DNA from: Psychromonas sp. psych-6C06 | GTDB lineage: Bacteria; Pseudomonadota; Gammaproteobacteria; Enterobacterales; Psychromonadaceae | DNA: 64,000 nucleotides | Assembly: GCF_002835465.1 (NCBI RefSeq) | Contig: NZ_PIZM01000002.1 | Location: 610,398 to 674,397 of the forward strand | Direction: 5' to 3' | In this document: positions 47,629 to 56,788 of the stretch, in pieces | Layout of the letters: each line of letters starts with the position of its first letter | How positions within the stretch are numbered: position 1 is the first letter of the stretch | Notes under the pieces: generated by a model | The model's database searches: none | What the model was told of the DNA's origin: nothing | The model's input: only the letters and a program-made list of their open reading frames with translations | Translations under genes and position numbers: made by a program

Positions 47629-47883
47629 TTATTTTTGAATCGCGTTATCACAGCCATCACGCGATTTATTCTCTTCATTCATTAACAATATCGTCAGATA
47701 TATTTTGGTTGGTAGCGAAAATATAATTCCACCAGCCACACAAGCAGCACTGATAATAATACCTGTTACCCCTAACTCTTTGATTGAATCACTATAATTG
47801 TGCAGATAAAAGCCCAGTGCAAATAGTAACAACCCTAATATAATGGAGCATTTGAGTAATCTGATTTGTGTTGCTGGACGCAT
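47629..47883 (-). CDS. Small two-segment membrane protein, unknown
   Basis: 84 aa from the ATG at 47883, which has GGAG five bases upstream; a GTG two codons earlier overlaps that RBS. Two hydrophobic segments (about residues 12-28 and 38-56) and a charged C-terminal tail (NEENKSRDGCDNAIQK). No family recognised. Confidence 0.6.
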   Translation of the reverse strand: MRPATQIRLLKCSIILGLLLFALGFYLHNYSDSIKELGVTGIIISAACVAGGIIFSLPTKIYLTILLMNEENKSRDGCDNAIQK

Positions 47884-47912
47884 AACCACTCCATATAAAA
47901 AATTAACGTATT

Positions 47913-48076
47913 TAATACCAAATCCACTAAATAACTGATCAATCTGACTGGTTAAAAGAAGCTATTTCAGCGTTAAAAATTTCGTAAAGGGAACAACCAT
48001 TTGCATCAATTTTCGCCTTGAACTAACTCCTTTTTCCTGCGTAAAATTTGATCACTATATTAGCGGAATTGGTATA
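47913..48076. repeat. MITE-like dispersed repeat, copy 3
   Basis: A 164-bp element beginning TAATACCAAA and ending TTGGTATA. It shares ACTGGTTAAA, GGGAACAACCATTT, TTTTCGCCTTGA and TTTTTCCTGCG-type blocks with the copies at 29463 and 33968. Non-coding. The remaining sequence up to the next gene (48077-48249) shows nothing clear. Confidence 0.7.
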
Positions 48077-48249
48077 AGTATAGAATGACTTTCACAGCTT
48101 AATGTAAATAAGAAAACGCTCAGGCACTGTTGTTCTTTGCACTTTAAGTTGTCTTCAAAATAGTGCAAAATAAAATAAAGATCTCTTCCATTTTATTGGT
48201 CAACACCGCTTATCTCAAAGTTAACACTTTCGTAAAAGACACCTTATCT

Positions 48250-48786
48250 TCAGAAGCTAGAGTTAGGCAGTGCAAGAAAAGTTATCTCTTCTTGCGTTGA
48301 TTGACGACCTAATATTTTATTTCGATGCGGATAACGACCAAACCTATCGATAATCGCTTTATGTTTATGCTCAAAGTCTAGGTTATTTTCATTACCAACA
48401 TCCTCAAACAACTTAACCGCTTCACGATGAATAAGCTCAGATTCACTGTGCATAAACGGCATATAGATAAAAATACGTTGTTTAGCAGGCAATGCTTTAT
48501 CAAAACCTTTTGCAATCGCAAACTGAGCCAAGGCTAACGCCATCGGGTCGCAGGAAAATGAATCGGCCTGATCACGATAAATATTACGCGAGAACTGATC
48601 TAATATAATGATCTCTGCCAAACTACCTAACGCCGTTGTACGCCAATCAGAAAGCTCCCCCGCCTTAGCTTTCTGATGTAGTTTTCCAAAACGTGTTTTG
48701 ATCATAGCGTCAAGTAGCTCATCCTTTTGCCACCATTGCATAGGTTTAAGTTCAATAAACCAAAAGTCGATAATTTCTTCGTACAT
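48250..48786 (-). CDS. DUF924 family protein
   Basis: 178-aa cytoplasmic helical protein with the DUF924 signature: EIIDFWFIELKPMQWWQKDE.LD..I..RF, LAEIIILDQFSRNIYRDQADSF..DPMAL, RIFIYMPFMHSES...H and the closing RFGRYPHRNKILGRQSTQEE..FL. The family is TPR-like in fold and widespread in proteobacteria; its biochemical role is unknown. It lies 30 bp after the DJ-1/PfpI-like gene on the same strand. Confidence 0.9.
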   Translation of the reverse strand: MYEEIIDFWFIELKPMQWWQKDELLDAMIKTRFGKLHQKAKAGELSDWRTTALGSLAEIIILDQFSRNIYRDQADSFSCDPMALALAQFAIAKGFDKALPAKQRIFIYMPFMHSESELIHREAVKLFEDVGNENNLDFEHKHKAIIDRFGRYPHRNKILGRQSTQEEITFLALPNSSF

Positions 48787-48815
48787 ATTTATTTCCCTAG
48801 GCGTAGCTATCTACA

Positions 48816-49394
48816 TTAACTATTTTTGTTCCAATTATATTCCATCTGCTTAGCTGTTTGTTCAGCGAGAGCCATCGAGCTCAAATCAGATAACAAATGT
48901 AAACTCATGTCGATACCTGCCGATATTCCGCCCGAAGTAATATATTTCCCATCACACACCCAGCGTTTATTTTCACGTACTTTTAGCTGAGGATAACCTG
49001 ATCTTAAATCAGCGATATCTTCCCAATGTGTAGTAACAGAAACACCATCAAGCAACCCTGCTTCGGCCAATAAAAATGCACCGGTACATACCGAGACGGT
49101 TTTTGTCGTTGTTGCACTGCAATTAGCAATCCATTTAATGACATTGGCCTTTTTAACTTCTTCCGTATGCACACCACCAACAACAATTAATAGATCTAAC
49201 AAAGGATGATTATCAAAACAATAATCGGGTGTCACCCAAAAGCCACCACGTGCTTTAACGGGCTGATCAGACTCAGCAATTAAAGCAATGCTCCAATCAT
49301 TACTAGCTAACCGCTTGGCAGTACTTAGCACTTCAAAAGGACCTGAAAAATCAAGCACCTCGGCATTTTCATAAATATAGATACCAATATTCAT
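48816..49394 (-). CDS. DJ-1/PfpI family protein
   Basis: 192-aa class-I glutamine-amidotransferase-like protein. The nucleophile elbow is in VSVCTGAFLLAEAGLLDG with Cys; Glu in the N-terminal NIGIYIYENAEVLDFSGPFEVL may support the site. THWEDIADLR follows, as in the sensor half of GATase1-AraC regulators, but no DNA-binding domain is attached. Such stand-alone proteins can be isonitrile hydratase-like or chaperone/deglycase-like; the substrate is unknown. Confidence 0.86.
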   Translation of the reverse strand: MNIGIYIYENAEVLDFSGPFEVLSTAKRLASNDWSIALIAESDQPVKARGGFWVTPDYCFDNHPLLDLLIVVGGVHTEEVKKANVIKWIANCSATTTKTVSVCTGAFLLAEAGLLDGVSVTTHWEDIADLRSGYPQLKVRENKRWVCDGKYITSGGISAGIDMSLHLLSDLSSMALAEQTAKQMEYNWNKNS

Positions 49395-49431
49395 TGTAGC
49401 TCCCCCGTTATTTATCTTTTTTCTGATGGCG

Positions 49432-49761
49432 TTAGCCTAAAAAAGCAAAACCTAACCCAACCGCGGCCATCGCTAAACCTAACTGCACACCAACACTAAT
49501 AGTCGCCAGTACAAACCCAGTTACCGTATTGGTTTTAAATAAAACAGAAAAGAAAAACCCTGTTATTAGCAAAGCGACAACACTTGGGAAAAAACCTTCT
49601 CCAATAAATGCAGTTGCTAAGACATTGGCAACGATTGATAACAACACTCCAATAAAACAAACGCCTAATGTTGCTCCCTCTATCTTTAATATATTTGCCC
49701 CAACTTTAACTGGCACGACGGTGAACAGAAACAGCAAGCTAATAGCGATTAACACTTCCAT
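49432..49761 (-). CDS. Small multi-span membrane protein, unknown
   Basis: 109 aa, almost entirely hydrophobic with about four membrane segments (around residues 1-20, 30-52, 58-78, 83-108). Gly/Ala-rich with no signature residues. It lies 37 bp upstream of the DJ-1-like gene and 27 bp after the acetyltransferase gene on the same strand, so it may share a transcript. No family is recognised. Confidence 0.65.
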   Translation of the reverse strand: MEVLIAISLLFLFTVVPVKVGANILKIEGATLGVCFIGVLLSIVANVLATAFIGEGFFPSVVALLITGFFFSVLFKTNTVTGFVLATISVGVQLGLAMAAVGLGFAFLG

Positions 49762-49788
49762 ATAATTACCCTATAAAGTTATATTTAT

Positions 49789-50193
49789 TTACAGCGCTAA
49801 GGAGAGCTTTAAATAAGGCACTTCTGACTTATAAAAACGCTCACTACATTGTTGCATACCAAAGCGCGCATAGAACCCTAAAGCAGACTCTCTCGCATCA
49901 CACCAGAAAGTGCTTGTATCGGTAGTTTTTAAAAAATCGATAATAAATGCCAATATTTTCGATCCGATCCCTTGATGCTGAAAATGGGGATCAGTTGCAA
50001 ATTTTCTTAATCGCGCACACTTATCATGCAAATAAACCGAGGCAACACAGATCAATTTATCATCGATAAAAGCACCAAAATGAAGGCCTAATTCATCATC
50101 GTCTATTTTACAAAACTCAAGAGGTTTATTCGGCCATAACACTTGATGGCGAAGTGGCATCGTCTCTTGCCAAGTAATTGTTTTAATATCCAT
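49789..50193 (-). CDS. GNAT family N-acetyltransferase
   Basis: 134-aa acetyl-CoA-dependent acetyltransferase. The acetyl-CoA loop is LRKFATDPHFQHQGIGSKILAFII (Q-x-x-G-I-G type). FWCDARESALGFYARFGMQ follows, as in ElaA-like and related small members. The N-terminus MDIKTITWQETMPLRHQVLWPNKPLE also fits that group. The acceptor substrate is unknown. Confidence 0.87.
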   Translation of the reverse strand: MDIKTITWQETMPLRHQVLWPNKPLEFCKIDDDELGLHFGAFIDDKLICVASVYLHDKCARLRKFATDPHFQHQGIGSKILAFIIDFLKTTDTSTFWCDARESALGFYARFGMQQCSERFYKSEVPYLKLSLAL

Positions 50194-50266
50194 AATCCAA
50201 TAATACCTCCTCCTTGAAGGCTAATAATTACAGTAGAAATACTTAATCGCATTATGTCCACTTTTA

Positions 50267-50878
50267 TTACTGTAAAAGCCTTTTAAATAACAAATCATAA
50301 ATAATGGGTGAAAAAACAGCTAAAGCAAAAACAATAATCACACCATAACTCAATAGCCCATTAGCCAACGAACTCTCTTTAGATAATGTTTTTTCTTTCG
50401 CTAGCGTGAAGTCAAAGTCAGAAAGTATCAGTGGTGTCCCTTGATGCACTAAACAATCGCGGGCCCCAGCACCAAGCGCCAACTCTTCAAACGCCCTTTG
50501 TTCAACCTGAGTGATTCCCCCCTCTAATTTTTCCATTGGGTGGATAATGATTAATGGTGATGCCGTTGCAAATCTCCCTTTAGTAGATTTATCAATGGCA
50601 TATTTTAAGAGTTGTTCTGCCACAGGAAAGTCAGCGATCAATATTCGAGGGTGCTCAAAAGGCCTCAACAATTTAATGTTCTGGGCTGAGGTAAGGCGAT
50701 TAACCTGCCCCCCGATACAAGCAATTACCTCATGCCCTTTTACATTAGTCCTGTATGCGATTAAAGCAGGCTCATCAAATATTGTACCGCGCGATTGATG
50801 CGTTATTATTATGCGTTTCTGCCATATTTGAACATACAGAACATTTTCCTTGAATAGCTTATTGAACACCCTTCTCAC
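50267..50878 (-). CDS. Membrane-anchored protein resembling the MreB N-terminal domain
   Basis: 203 aa. Residues 1-165 follow MreB: LFKENVLYVQIW..R for the first phosphate-loop strand, GTIFDEPALIAYRTN for the QGIVLNEPSVVAI region, LLRPFEHPRILIADFPVAEQLLKYAI for RPMKDGVIADF..TE.ML..FI, and ITQVEQRAFEELALGAGARDCLV for TQVERRAI.ESA..AGAREV. The rest of the actin fold, including the second nucleotide half, is absent. A C-terminal membrane segment (about 173-195) replaces it. The first strand lacks the DLGT nucleotide motif, so ATP binding is unlikely. It starts 7 bp after the next gene upstream, forming a pair. Confidence 0.72.
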   Translation of the reverse strand: MRRVFNKLFKENVLYVQIWQKRIIITHQSRGTIFDEPALIAYRTNVKGHEVIACIGGQVNRLTSAQNIKLLRPFEHPRILIADFPVAEQLLKYAIDKSTKGRFATASPLIIIHPMEKLEGGITQVEQRAFEELALGAGARDCLVHQGTPLILSDFDFTLAKEKTLSKESSLANGLLSYGVIIVFALAVFSPIIYDLLFKRLLQ

Positions 50879-50884
50879 CTTTTA

Positions 50885-51481
50885 TTACGCGATTTTTTTA
50901 CTACTATTATCCAATGAATCACAGTTTACTAATGAGCTAATAACATTCATCGCCCACTCATTTTTATCCTGTGAATTAGGCAAGTCTTTAATATCACCAT
51001 CCCAGACAGGACACATTGCGAAACATCGTTCAGCTAAGGTGATATTGATATAATTAACCAGGCTACTCTTATTTACCGCTTCAAAACTAAATTCATTCAC
51101 ATTACAACGCACCTCCCCCTGCAGGGTGCCTAATACCAACTCATCTTTTTCTCTGTATAAACCGCCGAGATTTTCTGATACAAACTTAAATTTCTCAGCC
51201 GTTTCAGGGCTTTCAACTTCAGCATACAAGACCATCGAGTTAATTACTTTAGATCCAGAAAATTGTGTCCATTTATAAGCACAAGCCACATTCAGATCAC
51301 CAAATTGCCAAAAAAGAAATACACCAACAGTTGCGATGCCTAAGCCAATTTTCCAATCCCAAAAAGCAACAATCAACGCCAAAGGTAACATCAGCATGCC
51401 ACTCATCTGACCTAGTGCAACGAGCATCATTAGTATGCGTCGATCTTTTTTATAATATTCTGAAATTTTACTACTATTCAT
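50885..51481 (-). CDS. Membrane protein of unknown function, partner of the MreB-like gene
   Basis: 198 aa with two N-terminal membrane segments (about residues 18-38 and 45-62) and a soluble C-terminal domain (about 70-198) containing five Cys. No family is recognised. It is immediately upstream of the MreB-like gene (7-bp gap), so co-expression and a shared envelope role are likely. The ATG at 51481 is preceded by AAGGAGAT, a strong RBS. Confidence 0.7.
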   Translation of the reverse strand: MNSSKISEYYKKDRRILMMLVALGQMSGMLMLPLALIVAFWDWKIGLGIATVGVFLFWQFGDLNVACAYKWTQFSGSKVINSMVLYAEVESPETAEKFKFVSENLGGLYREKDELVLGTLQGEVRCNVNEFSFEAVNKSSLVNYINITLAERCFAMCPVWDGDIKDLPNSQDKNEWAMNVISSLVNCDSLDNSSKKIA

Positions 51482-51681
51482 TCAATCTCCTTATTCCAAT
51501 ATAGTTTTTGATGTGATTTAAATTTGGATTTGGAAGATGACTTTATGCAGCGTAAATACTGTCATTATCCAACCCAGGATTCCCCTTAAAAAATCAAATA
51601 CTTAATCATTTTTAGACAAAGCGATTAACTCTCATATTTGGTGCTTTAAAAACAAAAAGTATCCCATTCGCAATCAATACA

Positions 51682-51972
51682 TTACTCGAAACTATCTAAA
51701 TCAATTTTATGCTCCCGAAGCACCTCACTGGCTTGCAGTTTTTTCTGTCCTGCAGCAACCGCCATCACTTTGGCAATCACTTCTGATATCTCACCTTTAC
51801 TAATCCCCACTTTCTTCGCTTGACGTAAATAATAATGAGTACAAGGTTTGCAGTTCATCGCAATGGCAGCAGCTAACCCCACCAGCACCTCTGTTTTAGC
51901 ATTCAGAAACTCATTCTCATGCGTTGAGGTATAGAACGCGTCATATTTCTCTTGTTGCTTTGAAGTAAGCAT
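51682..51972 (-). CDS. Carboxymuconolactone decarboxylase / AhpD-like protein
   Basis: About 96 aa. The redox motif is NCKPCTHYYLRQA (CxxC followed by His), as in AhpD-type alkylhydroperoxidases; the helix GISKGEISEVIAKVMAVAAGQ completes the CMD domain. The ATG at 51972 has AAGGAAAG upstream; a longer ORF to 52068 has no RBS and adds a hydrophobic, non-conserved leader. Probably a small peroxide- or thiol-linked enzyme. Confidence 0.82.
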   Translation of the reverse strand: MLTSKQQEKYDAFYTSTHENEFLNAKTEVLVGLAAAIAMNCKPCTHYYLRQAKKVGISKGEISEVIAKVMAVAAGQKKLQASEVLREHKIDLDSFE

Positions 51973-52161
51973 TACTCTTTCCTTGTTATTAATCGCTAAT
52001 GTCTGCATTGATAAAGGCCCATGCGCATTAAGTCTTAAATAACAGAGCAATAAAAGCACGGCAACCATTTAATCAAAAATAAAGCCACAATACATCAAAC
52101 CACTTACAATCGAAAGATTAGCTTAATTAACGAGAGGTAATTAAATGGATAATTTAAGGGG

Positions 52162-52543
52162 CTAGAGTCTGTTGATATTTCGAGTTTATTTTTACAACAA
52201 TTTTGGGGCTATTTGCAGCGATTGACGGCATCAATAGCAAGCAATACAAAATAAAGAGCCATTTTGCTGTTTAAATAAGGCAGAGCCTATGCAGTGCGGC
52301 TACTCCACATAAATAGGCGAAAACCGAGTAAAAATAGTCAACGAATGTTGCCCTGCGGGTTCAATACAACACTCTTTTTCCTTGCTCTATTTGACTATAT
52401 CAAACAGTACGCAATACAAAACGAAAAGACGTTTTGCTATCCATTAGACGAAACTCGCTTAGAATGAGTAAGCTACATTCCGTCTACCTTGCTCAAAATA
52501 CGTTGTGTTGAACAAAGTTTAAACGGCAAAGTTCCCCCCCTAG
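52162..52543. repeat. Inverted, longer copy of the CTAGGGTCTGTTGATC element
   Basis: It starts CTAGAGTCTGTTGATATTTCG and runs in opposite orientation to 31074-31343: CTTGCTCAAAATACGTTGTG, GTTGAACAAAGTTTAAACGG and CAAAG appear near the right end, which closes CCCTAG at 52538-52543. It has an extra central block (near 52370-52450). The inner terminal repeat on the right is replaced by a C-run. Non-coding. Confidence 0.65.
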
Positions 52544-52723
52544 GGAGGTTACAATAAACAACATCGGAAAACGGTGAATTTCATACAGCTAATTATTTGT
52601 TTAAAAAATAACAGCCAAGCTCTAACAAAATTTAAAAGAGAGGTAAGTCTTAACATTTATCGCAAACAAGCAATATAAATAGTCTATTTTTTAGGCTATA
52701 CATTTAATTTGATAGGTCACATA

Positions 52724-53434
52724 ATGAAGCTAATTTGGACTTTAACTCTTTTTATTTTTTCGTCGGTTATTTTCGCAAAAGATATTGTATTAAGTACCCA
52801 TAATCTTTATCCCTATGGAAGTTATCCAGATGATCAGCCTATTAAAAAATCTGCATCTAAGAACTTTACAGGTATTGCAGTCGATCGCGTACGCTGTGCG
52901 TTTTCACACATGAATGAATCCCTACACATTTTAGTCGTTCCATGGACTCGGGCACAATATTTAGCAGAAGGTGATGCTGTAGACGGTTTTTTTGCCGGTT
53001 CTCAAAATAGTTATCGTGATGCTTACGCTAAAAAAAGCGATATTATTGCAGAGCAAAAGTGGAAATGGTATTGGCTTAAAAACAATCCGCAAAACCCTCA
53101 GGATATGTCTCAACTGGCACGAATAGGTAGCTTTAGAGGCTCTAATATGTCGAAATGGTTAGAAGCCAACAAGTACCCTATTTATAGTCGCCCGAAAACC
53201 ACTGAACAACTTCTTTTACAGTTAAAAAGTCAACGTATCGATCTCTTTATTGCCAATAACCTCGTCGCCGAGAAATTACTAAAAAAATATAATATGTCCG
53301 AGCAAGTAGACTCTGCGATTATTAAGGATAAACCCTTACATTTATATATTACAAACCGCTCATTAATTGATAACCCGACCTTACTTAAACGCTTTAATAA
53401 GGGTTTAGCATTGTGTTATCAAGAGCAAGGGTAG
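52724..53434 (+). CDS. SBP_bac_3-type periplasmic solute-binding protein
   Basis: About 236 aa with signal peptide (about 1-18, SSVIFAK). Family-3 binding-protein features: IVLSTHNLYPYGSY, FTGIAVDRVRCAF, VVPWTRAQYLAEG, a second-lobe segment RIGSFRGSNMSKWLE and LLLQLKSQRIDLFIANN. The ATG at 52724 has AGG upstream; a TTG at 52709 was not chosen. No permease is nearby. It is the third stand-alone member of this family in the window. Confidence 0.82.
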   Translation: MKLIWTLTLFIFSSVIFAKDIVLSTHNLYPYGSYPDDQPIKKSASKNFTGIAVDRVRCAFSHMNESLHILVVPWTRAQYLAEGDAVDGFFAGSQNSYRDAYAKKSDIIAEQKWKWYWLKNNPQNPQDMSQLARIGSFRGSNMSKWLEANKYPIYSRPKTTEQLLLQLKSQRIDLFIANNLVAEKLLKKYNMSEQVDSAIIKDKPLHLYITNRSLIDNPTLLKRFNKGLALCYQEQG

Positions 53435-53721
53435 TTACTTATAGTGCTGGCGTGCAAGAAAATGCACGGGTTAAATGGGCTGATGGCACTAATACCCTTA
53501 GATTCATCGAAGAAAGACAAAGCCCAATGTAAAAAACAGGACATGAACCATAAGTGCATATAAAGGTATCGTTGAGTACCAAACGAAAAGAATAATGAGG
53601 GATTTTTAGGCGTAGATAAGGCTTGAGGTAATACGCTAACTGCTTGATTAATTTATATAACTCCTAATACAACAAAGCCCCGAATCTATTATTACAAGAC
53701 ATCGATGCTTTATCATTTGTA

Positions 53722-53773
53722 TGGTACCGCTGGACGGACTTGAACCGTCACTTCTTTCGAAATCGGATTTTGA
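53722..53773 (-). repeat. 52-bp copy of the tRNA-Leu 3' half (attachment-site candidate)
   Basis: Identical over 52 bases to 57495-57546, that is, from the CCA end of tRNA-Leu(CAA) through the anticodon. Beyond 53773 the sequence departs completely. Such a copy in the same orientation is what a tRNA-targeting integrase leaves at the far end of an island. The rest of 53435-54037 has only short open fragments and the C/G hairpin. Confidence 0.7.
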
Positions 53774-53930
53774 TTCCTGATATGTACTAGCTCAGACTTG
53801 ATCTATCACTCCCCAAATTGTATGTTCACACATCGCTTTGGGGCACAAACCTAGCTAGGAATTATTGTTGTTTTCTCTGAATCAGTAGTAAAATTACTTT
53901 GTCATAACACAATTACAAATCATGTTTTAA

Positions 53931-53975
53931 ATATCCCCCCCCTCTTAACTATCACTTAATTGGGGGGGGGGGATA
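53931..53975. terminator. Poly-C/poly-G hairpin after phoH
   Basis: Eight C (53935-53942) face eleven G (53962-53972) across a 19-nt loop, flanked by ATAT and ATAAT. On the minus strand the hairpin lies about 65 bp past the PhoH stop and may terminate it. Homopolymers of this length are prone to slippage. Confidence 0.5.
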
Positions 53976-54037
53976 ATTTTTAACGAAGGTAATAAATAGG
54001 AACTCTTTCGTTTTTAGATTAATTTATTTCAAATAAC

Positions 54038-55417
54038 TTATAAATTCTCTTCTGCAAATGAAGCTAAGCGACTTCTTACAACACCATTAAGGTAAACATT
54101 TGCACTGCCTTCAAAAGCCTTAAAACGCTCGACAATATAAGTTAAACCTGAGGTGACAGGAGTTAAGTAATTACTGTCTATTTGCGCTAAATTGCCAGAA
54201 CATACAATTTTAGTTCCCTCCCCACATCGAGTAATGATCGTTTTTAGCTGTGATGCTGTTAAATTCTGGCACTCATCTAACAATACAAATGAGTTTTGGA
54301 TGCTACGTCCACGCATAAAATTAACCGATTTAAATTGAATGTTGGCTTTTTCCATAATGTAATCCAATGATCCATTCGGACACTCATCATTTTTATGCAA
54401 GACTTCCAATGTATCGGTAATCGCCGCCAACCAAGGCATCATCTTATCTTCTTCAGTGCCTGGTAAAAAACCAATTGATTCAGCGATTTCAGGCGTATTT
54501 CTAGTAACAATCACTTTGTCATAAATACCCTGTTCAATCACTAACTCAAGCGCAGTCGCCATGGCCAATAACGTTTTCCCACATCCAGCAGGCCCGGTCA
54601 GAATAACTAATTCAATGTCGGGATCAAGCAGTGCATCAATTGCCATCGCTTGGTAAATGTTCTTAGGTTGTACTCCCCAAGCACTGCAAGACATTAATTT
54701 ATCTCGCCCTAAATCCTGTAACCGAAGTACTCCGGCTTGTTCTGAGATGACTTTAGCCGCAAACTGCTTAGTCTCATCCAAGATATATTCATTACAATAA
54801 GTCCCTTCAATTAAGTTTGCATCCAAGTGATGAAAGGTATCTCGACCTTGAGTATCACTTTCACAATCTTCTACTTGGTCCCAAAAACTCCCATTTAAAC
54901 AGCGAAAACCTTTCGACAATAGTTGAATGTCGTCGATAAGCTGGTCTTTGCGGTAATCTTCGACATAATGCAGACCAGCCCCTTTAGCTTTCAAACGCAT
55001 ATTGATGTCTTTTGTCACCAGTATTACTTGTGTGCGCTCTTTAACTTGTTGTAAATATAAAGCCGAATTAATAATGCGATTATCCGGCTCGTCTTCGGTA
55101 AAAAACTCTTGGCTTATCGGCTGATGATGATCAGTAAAAATAGCAATTCGGCCAGACTTCTCAGTATTATCTGTATATAAAGGAACTCCTTGCGAAATAG
55201 CCTCTGGAGAAGCATCTTTGAAAATATCTTCTAGAGAACGAATCACAATTCGAGCATCTCGACTGACTTCTTTTTGCCTGTCTTTGATACGGTCTAACTC
55301 TTCTAAAACTGTCATTGGAATAACCACGTTATGCTCTTTAAAGGCGTAAATGGCGAGAGGATCATGTAGCAATATATTTGTATCTAGAATAAAAAACTTA
55401 CGATCTTCATTTCCCAT
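54038..55417 (-). CDS. PIN-PhoH family protein (PhoH2 type)
   Basis: 459 aa. The N-terminal PIN ribonuclease-like domain (FILDTNILLHDP, LEELD, VSRDARI, LVTKDINMRLKA) is fused to a PhoH ATPase domain (Walker A LTGPAGCGKTLLAMATAL; Walker B NSFVLLDECQNLT; sensor IVCSGNLAQID). Studied relatives unwind and cleave RNA. The gene is monocistronic. It lies between the putative attachment sites, but the protein is widespread in gammaproteobacteria, so it may be resident rather than cargo. Confidence 0.92.
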   Translation of the reverse strand: MGNEDRKFFILDTNILLHDPLAIYAFKEHNVVIPMTVLEELDRIKDRQKEVSRDARIVIRSLEDIFKDASPEAISQGVPLYTDNTEKSGRIAIFTDHHQPISQEFFTEDEPDNRIINSALYLQQVKERTQVILVTKDINMRLKAKGAGLHYVEDYRKDQLIDDIQLLSKGFRCLNGSFWDQVEDCESDTQGRDTFHHLDANLIEGTYCNEYILDETKQFAAKVISEQAGVLRLQDLGRDKLMSCSAWGVQPKNIYQAMAIDALLDPDIELVILTGPAGCGKTLLAMATALELVIEQGIYDKVIVTRNTPEIAESIGFLPGTEEDKMMPWLAAITDTLEVLHKNDECPNGSLDYIMEKANIQFKSVNFMRGRSIQNSFVLLDECQNLTASQLKTIITRCGEGTKIVCSGNLAQIDSNYLTPVTSGLTYIVERFKAFEGSANVYLNGVVRSRLASFAEENL

Positions 55418-55586
55418 CAGGAGACTCCTTATCCGCTATTTGTACAAGTGATCCAACTTATTCAGTTGAATTGATTAACTTCTACAGTAGCGATCCAGCA
55501 ATGACAGTTTTATGACAAAAGTAAAAACAATACGCTTAATCAACAAAATAGAGAGAGGCCCCATAGTTACTTTAAATAAACTACCG

Positions 55587-55808
55587 TCAAATGTTTATTC
55601 CATCGGAAAAATTTAGGACCAATAATTTAGGTGAACTTTTAATTATTGGGTTGATAATTAATAATTGTTTGGTGCTTTCTTCTGTATAAAAAGAAATAAG
55701 GTTATCTGTTAATTTTTGATATGGTTTTACAATACTCCCCTCTTTACCACTTTTGGTTTTGATGGTTTGCATATTATATAAATCTACATCGCGCATTAAC
55801 GATTCCAT
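55587..55808 (-). CDS. Hypothetical ORF after the integrase
   Basis: 73-aa ORF overlapping the last 35 bp of the integrase remnant in another frame. It is soluble, with no motif recognised. It could be a small element gene or chance reading. Confidence 0.3.
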   Translation of the reverse strand: MESLMRDVDLYNMQTIKTKSGKEGSIVKPYQKLTDNLISFYTEESTKQLLIINPIIKSSPKLLVLNFSDGINI

Positions 55809-56778
55809 TGAATACCCTATCTGTTAAGTTTGCTTTATTCTCAGTGCAAAGGTGACTATACCTTTGTGTCATTGTTATCGACTTATGCCCTAATACTTCT
55901 GCTATTTCAAGCAAGCTAGCGCAGGTATGGCGTAAGTCATGAAACCTGAAATCACGAATGATTGCTTCATTTAAAGCCCCACTGCCAGTGAATATCAAAA
56001 TTCTTAAAATATCTTTTCTGGTCATTGGGATGTGGAAAAACGAAGCCACCAATTTTCGTATATTTAATTAATTCAGTAACAACATCACTGGTAAGAGTTA
56101 ATATACGTTGCTCACCATTCTTGGTTTTAGGGAGATATGCAGTTTTTGTTTTAAAATTAATATCCCCCCATGTAAGTGAAGTTATTTCAGTACGCCTTGC
56201 ACCTGTAGTCACAACCATCAAAACTAATAAATACAATTGTTCCCAATTGGATTTCTTTACTGCTTGAAATAAACGATGTAACTCCTCACTGCTCAAAAAA
56301 CGAGTGTGAGCATTATTTTCTGTATATTGCTTGATGCCTTTGACAGGATTGTAATCAACGTCGAATTCATGAAGTAAGAAGCTATATAGGGAGCCAATTG
56401 ATGATTTATAGCGGTTTAAGGTCGCAGGGGCTTTATCCAACGATAACAACTTCAGTTCAGCTTTAATTTGCTGACGAGTTACTTTGCCGACGGGTTTATC
56501 TGCAAAGACAGACACCCAATGTAACAATCGCTGTTGCTTACTTGGATCTTTACCAACACCTTGATCTAAAAACTGCTTTGCAGCATCAGAAAAAGCTAAG
56601 GAAGTTAACGTATGATTAGTTAAAGAATGCGCAAAATCATTATCCACCAGCAGTAAAGCTCGGAATTTTTCAGCTTCTTTTTTTATTTTGAAAGATTTAG
56701 ATATTCGATTGCCATCGCGCATGAATTCAACACGATAAGTAGTAGTTTTTTGCCCTTTCGTACTTGTAGAGTTTCCAT
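55774..56778 (-). pseudogene. Tyrosine recombinase (phage-type integrase), broken
   Basis: Frame one (to 55967) carries the N-terminal SAM-like domain and the first half of the catalytic domain, with Arg in VTTGARRTEITSLTW. Frame two (to 55774) carries HDLRHTCASLL, EVLGHKSITMTQRYSHL with the remaining His/Arg and the Tyr nucleophile. The frames meet near 55985 at CAGTGGGGCTTT. About eight residues normally between CAS and LLEIAEVLGH are also missing. A good RBS and ATG at 56778 are out of frame with the body, which can be rejoined at the A-run near 56740. It is inactive as written. It lies beside the tRNA-Leu repeats. Confidence 0.85.
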
Positions 56779-56788
56779 TTTATTTCCT

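Noticed and set aside
53435-53560. Short coding-like fragments after the binding-protein gene (for example ending FIEERQSPM stop)
   Set aside because: Two overlapping frames look equally plausible, with no start, RBS or recognised family.
53774-53850. Possible continuation of a tRNA next to the 52-bp tRNA-Leu copy
   Set aside because: Beyond the anticodon the sequence cannot complete anticodon, D or acceptor stems; it is a partial copy only.
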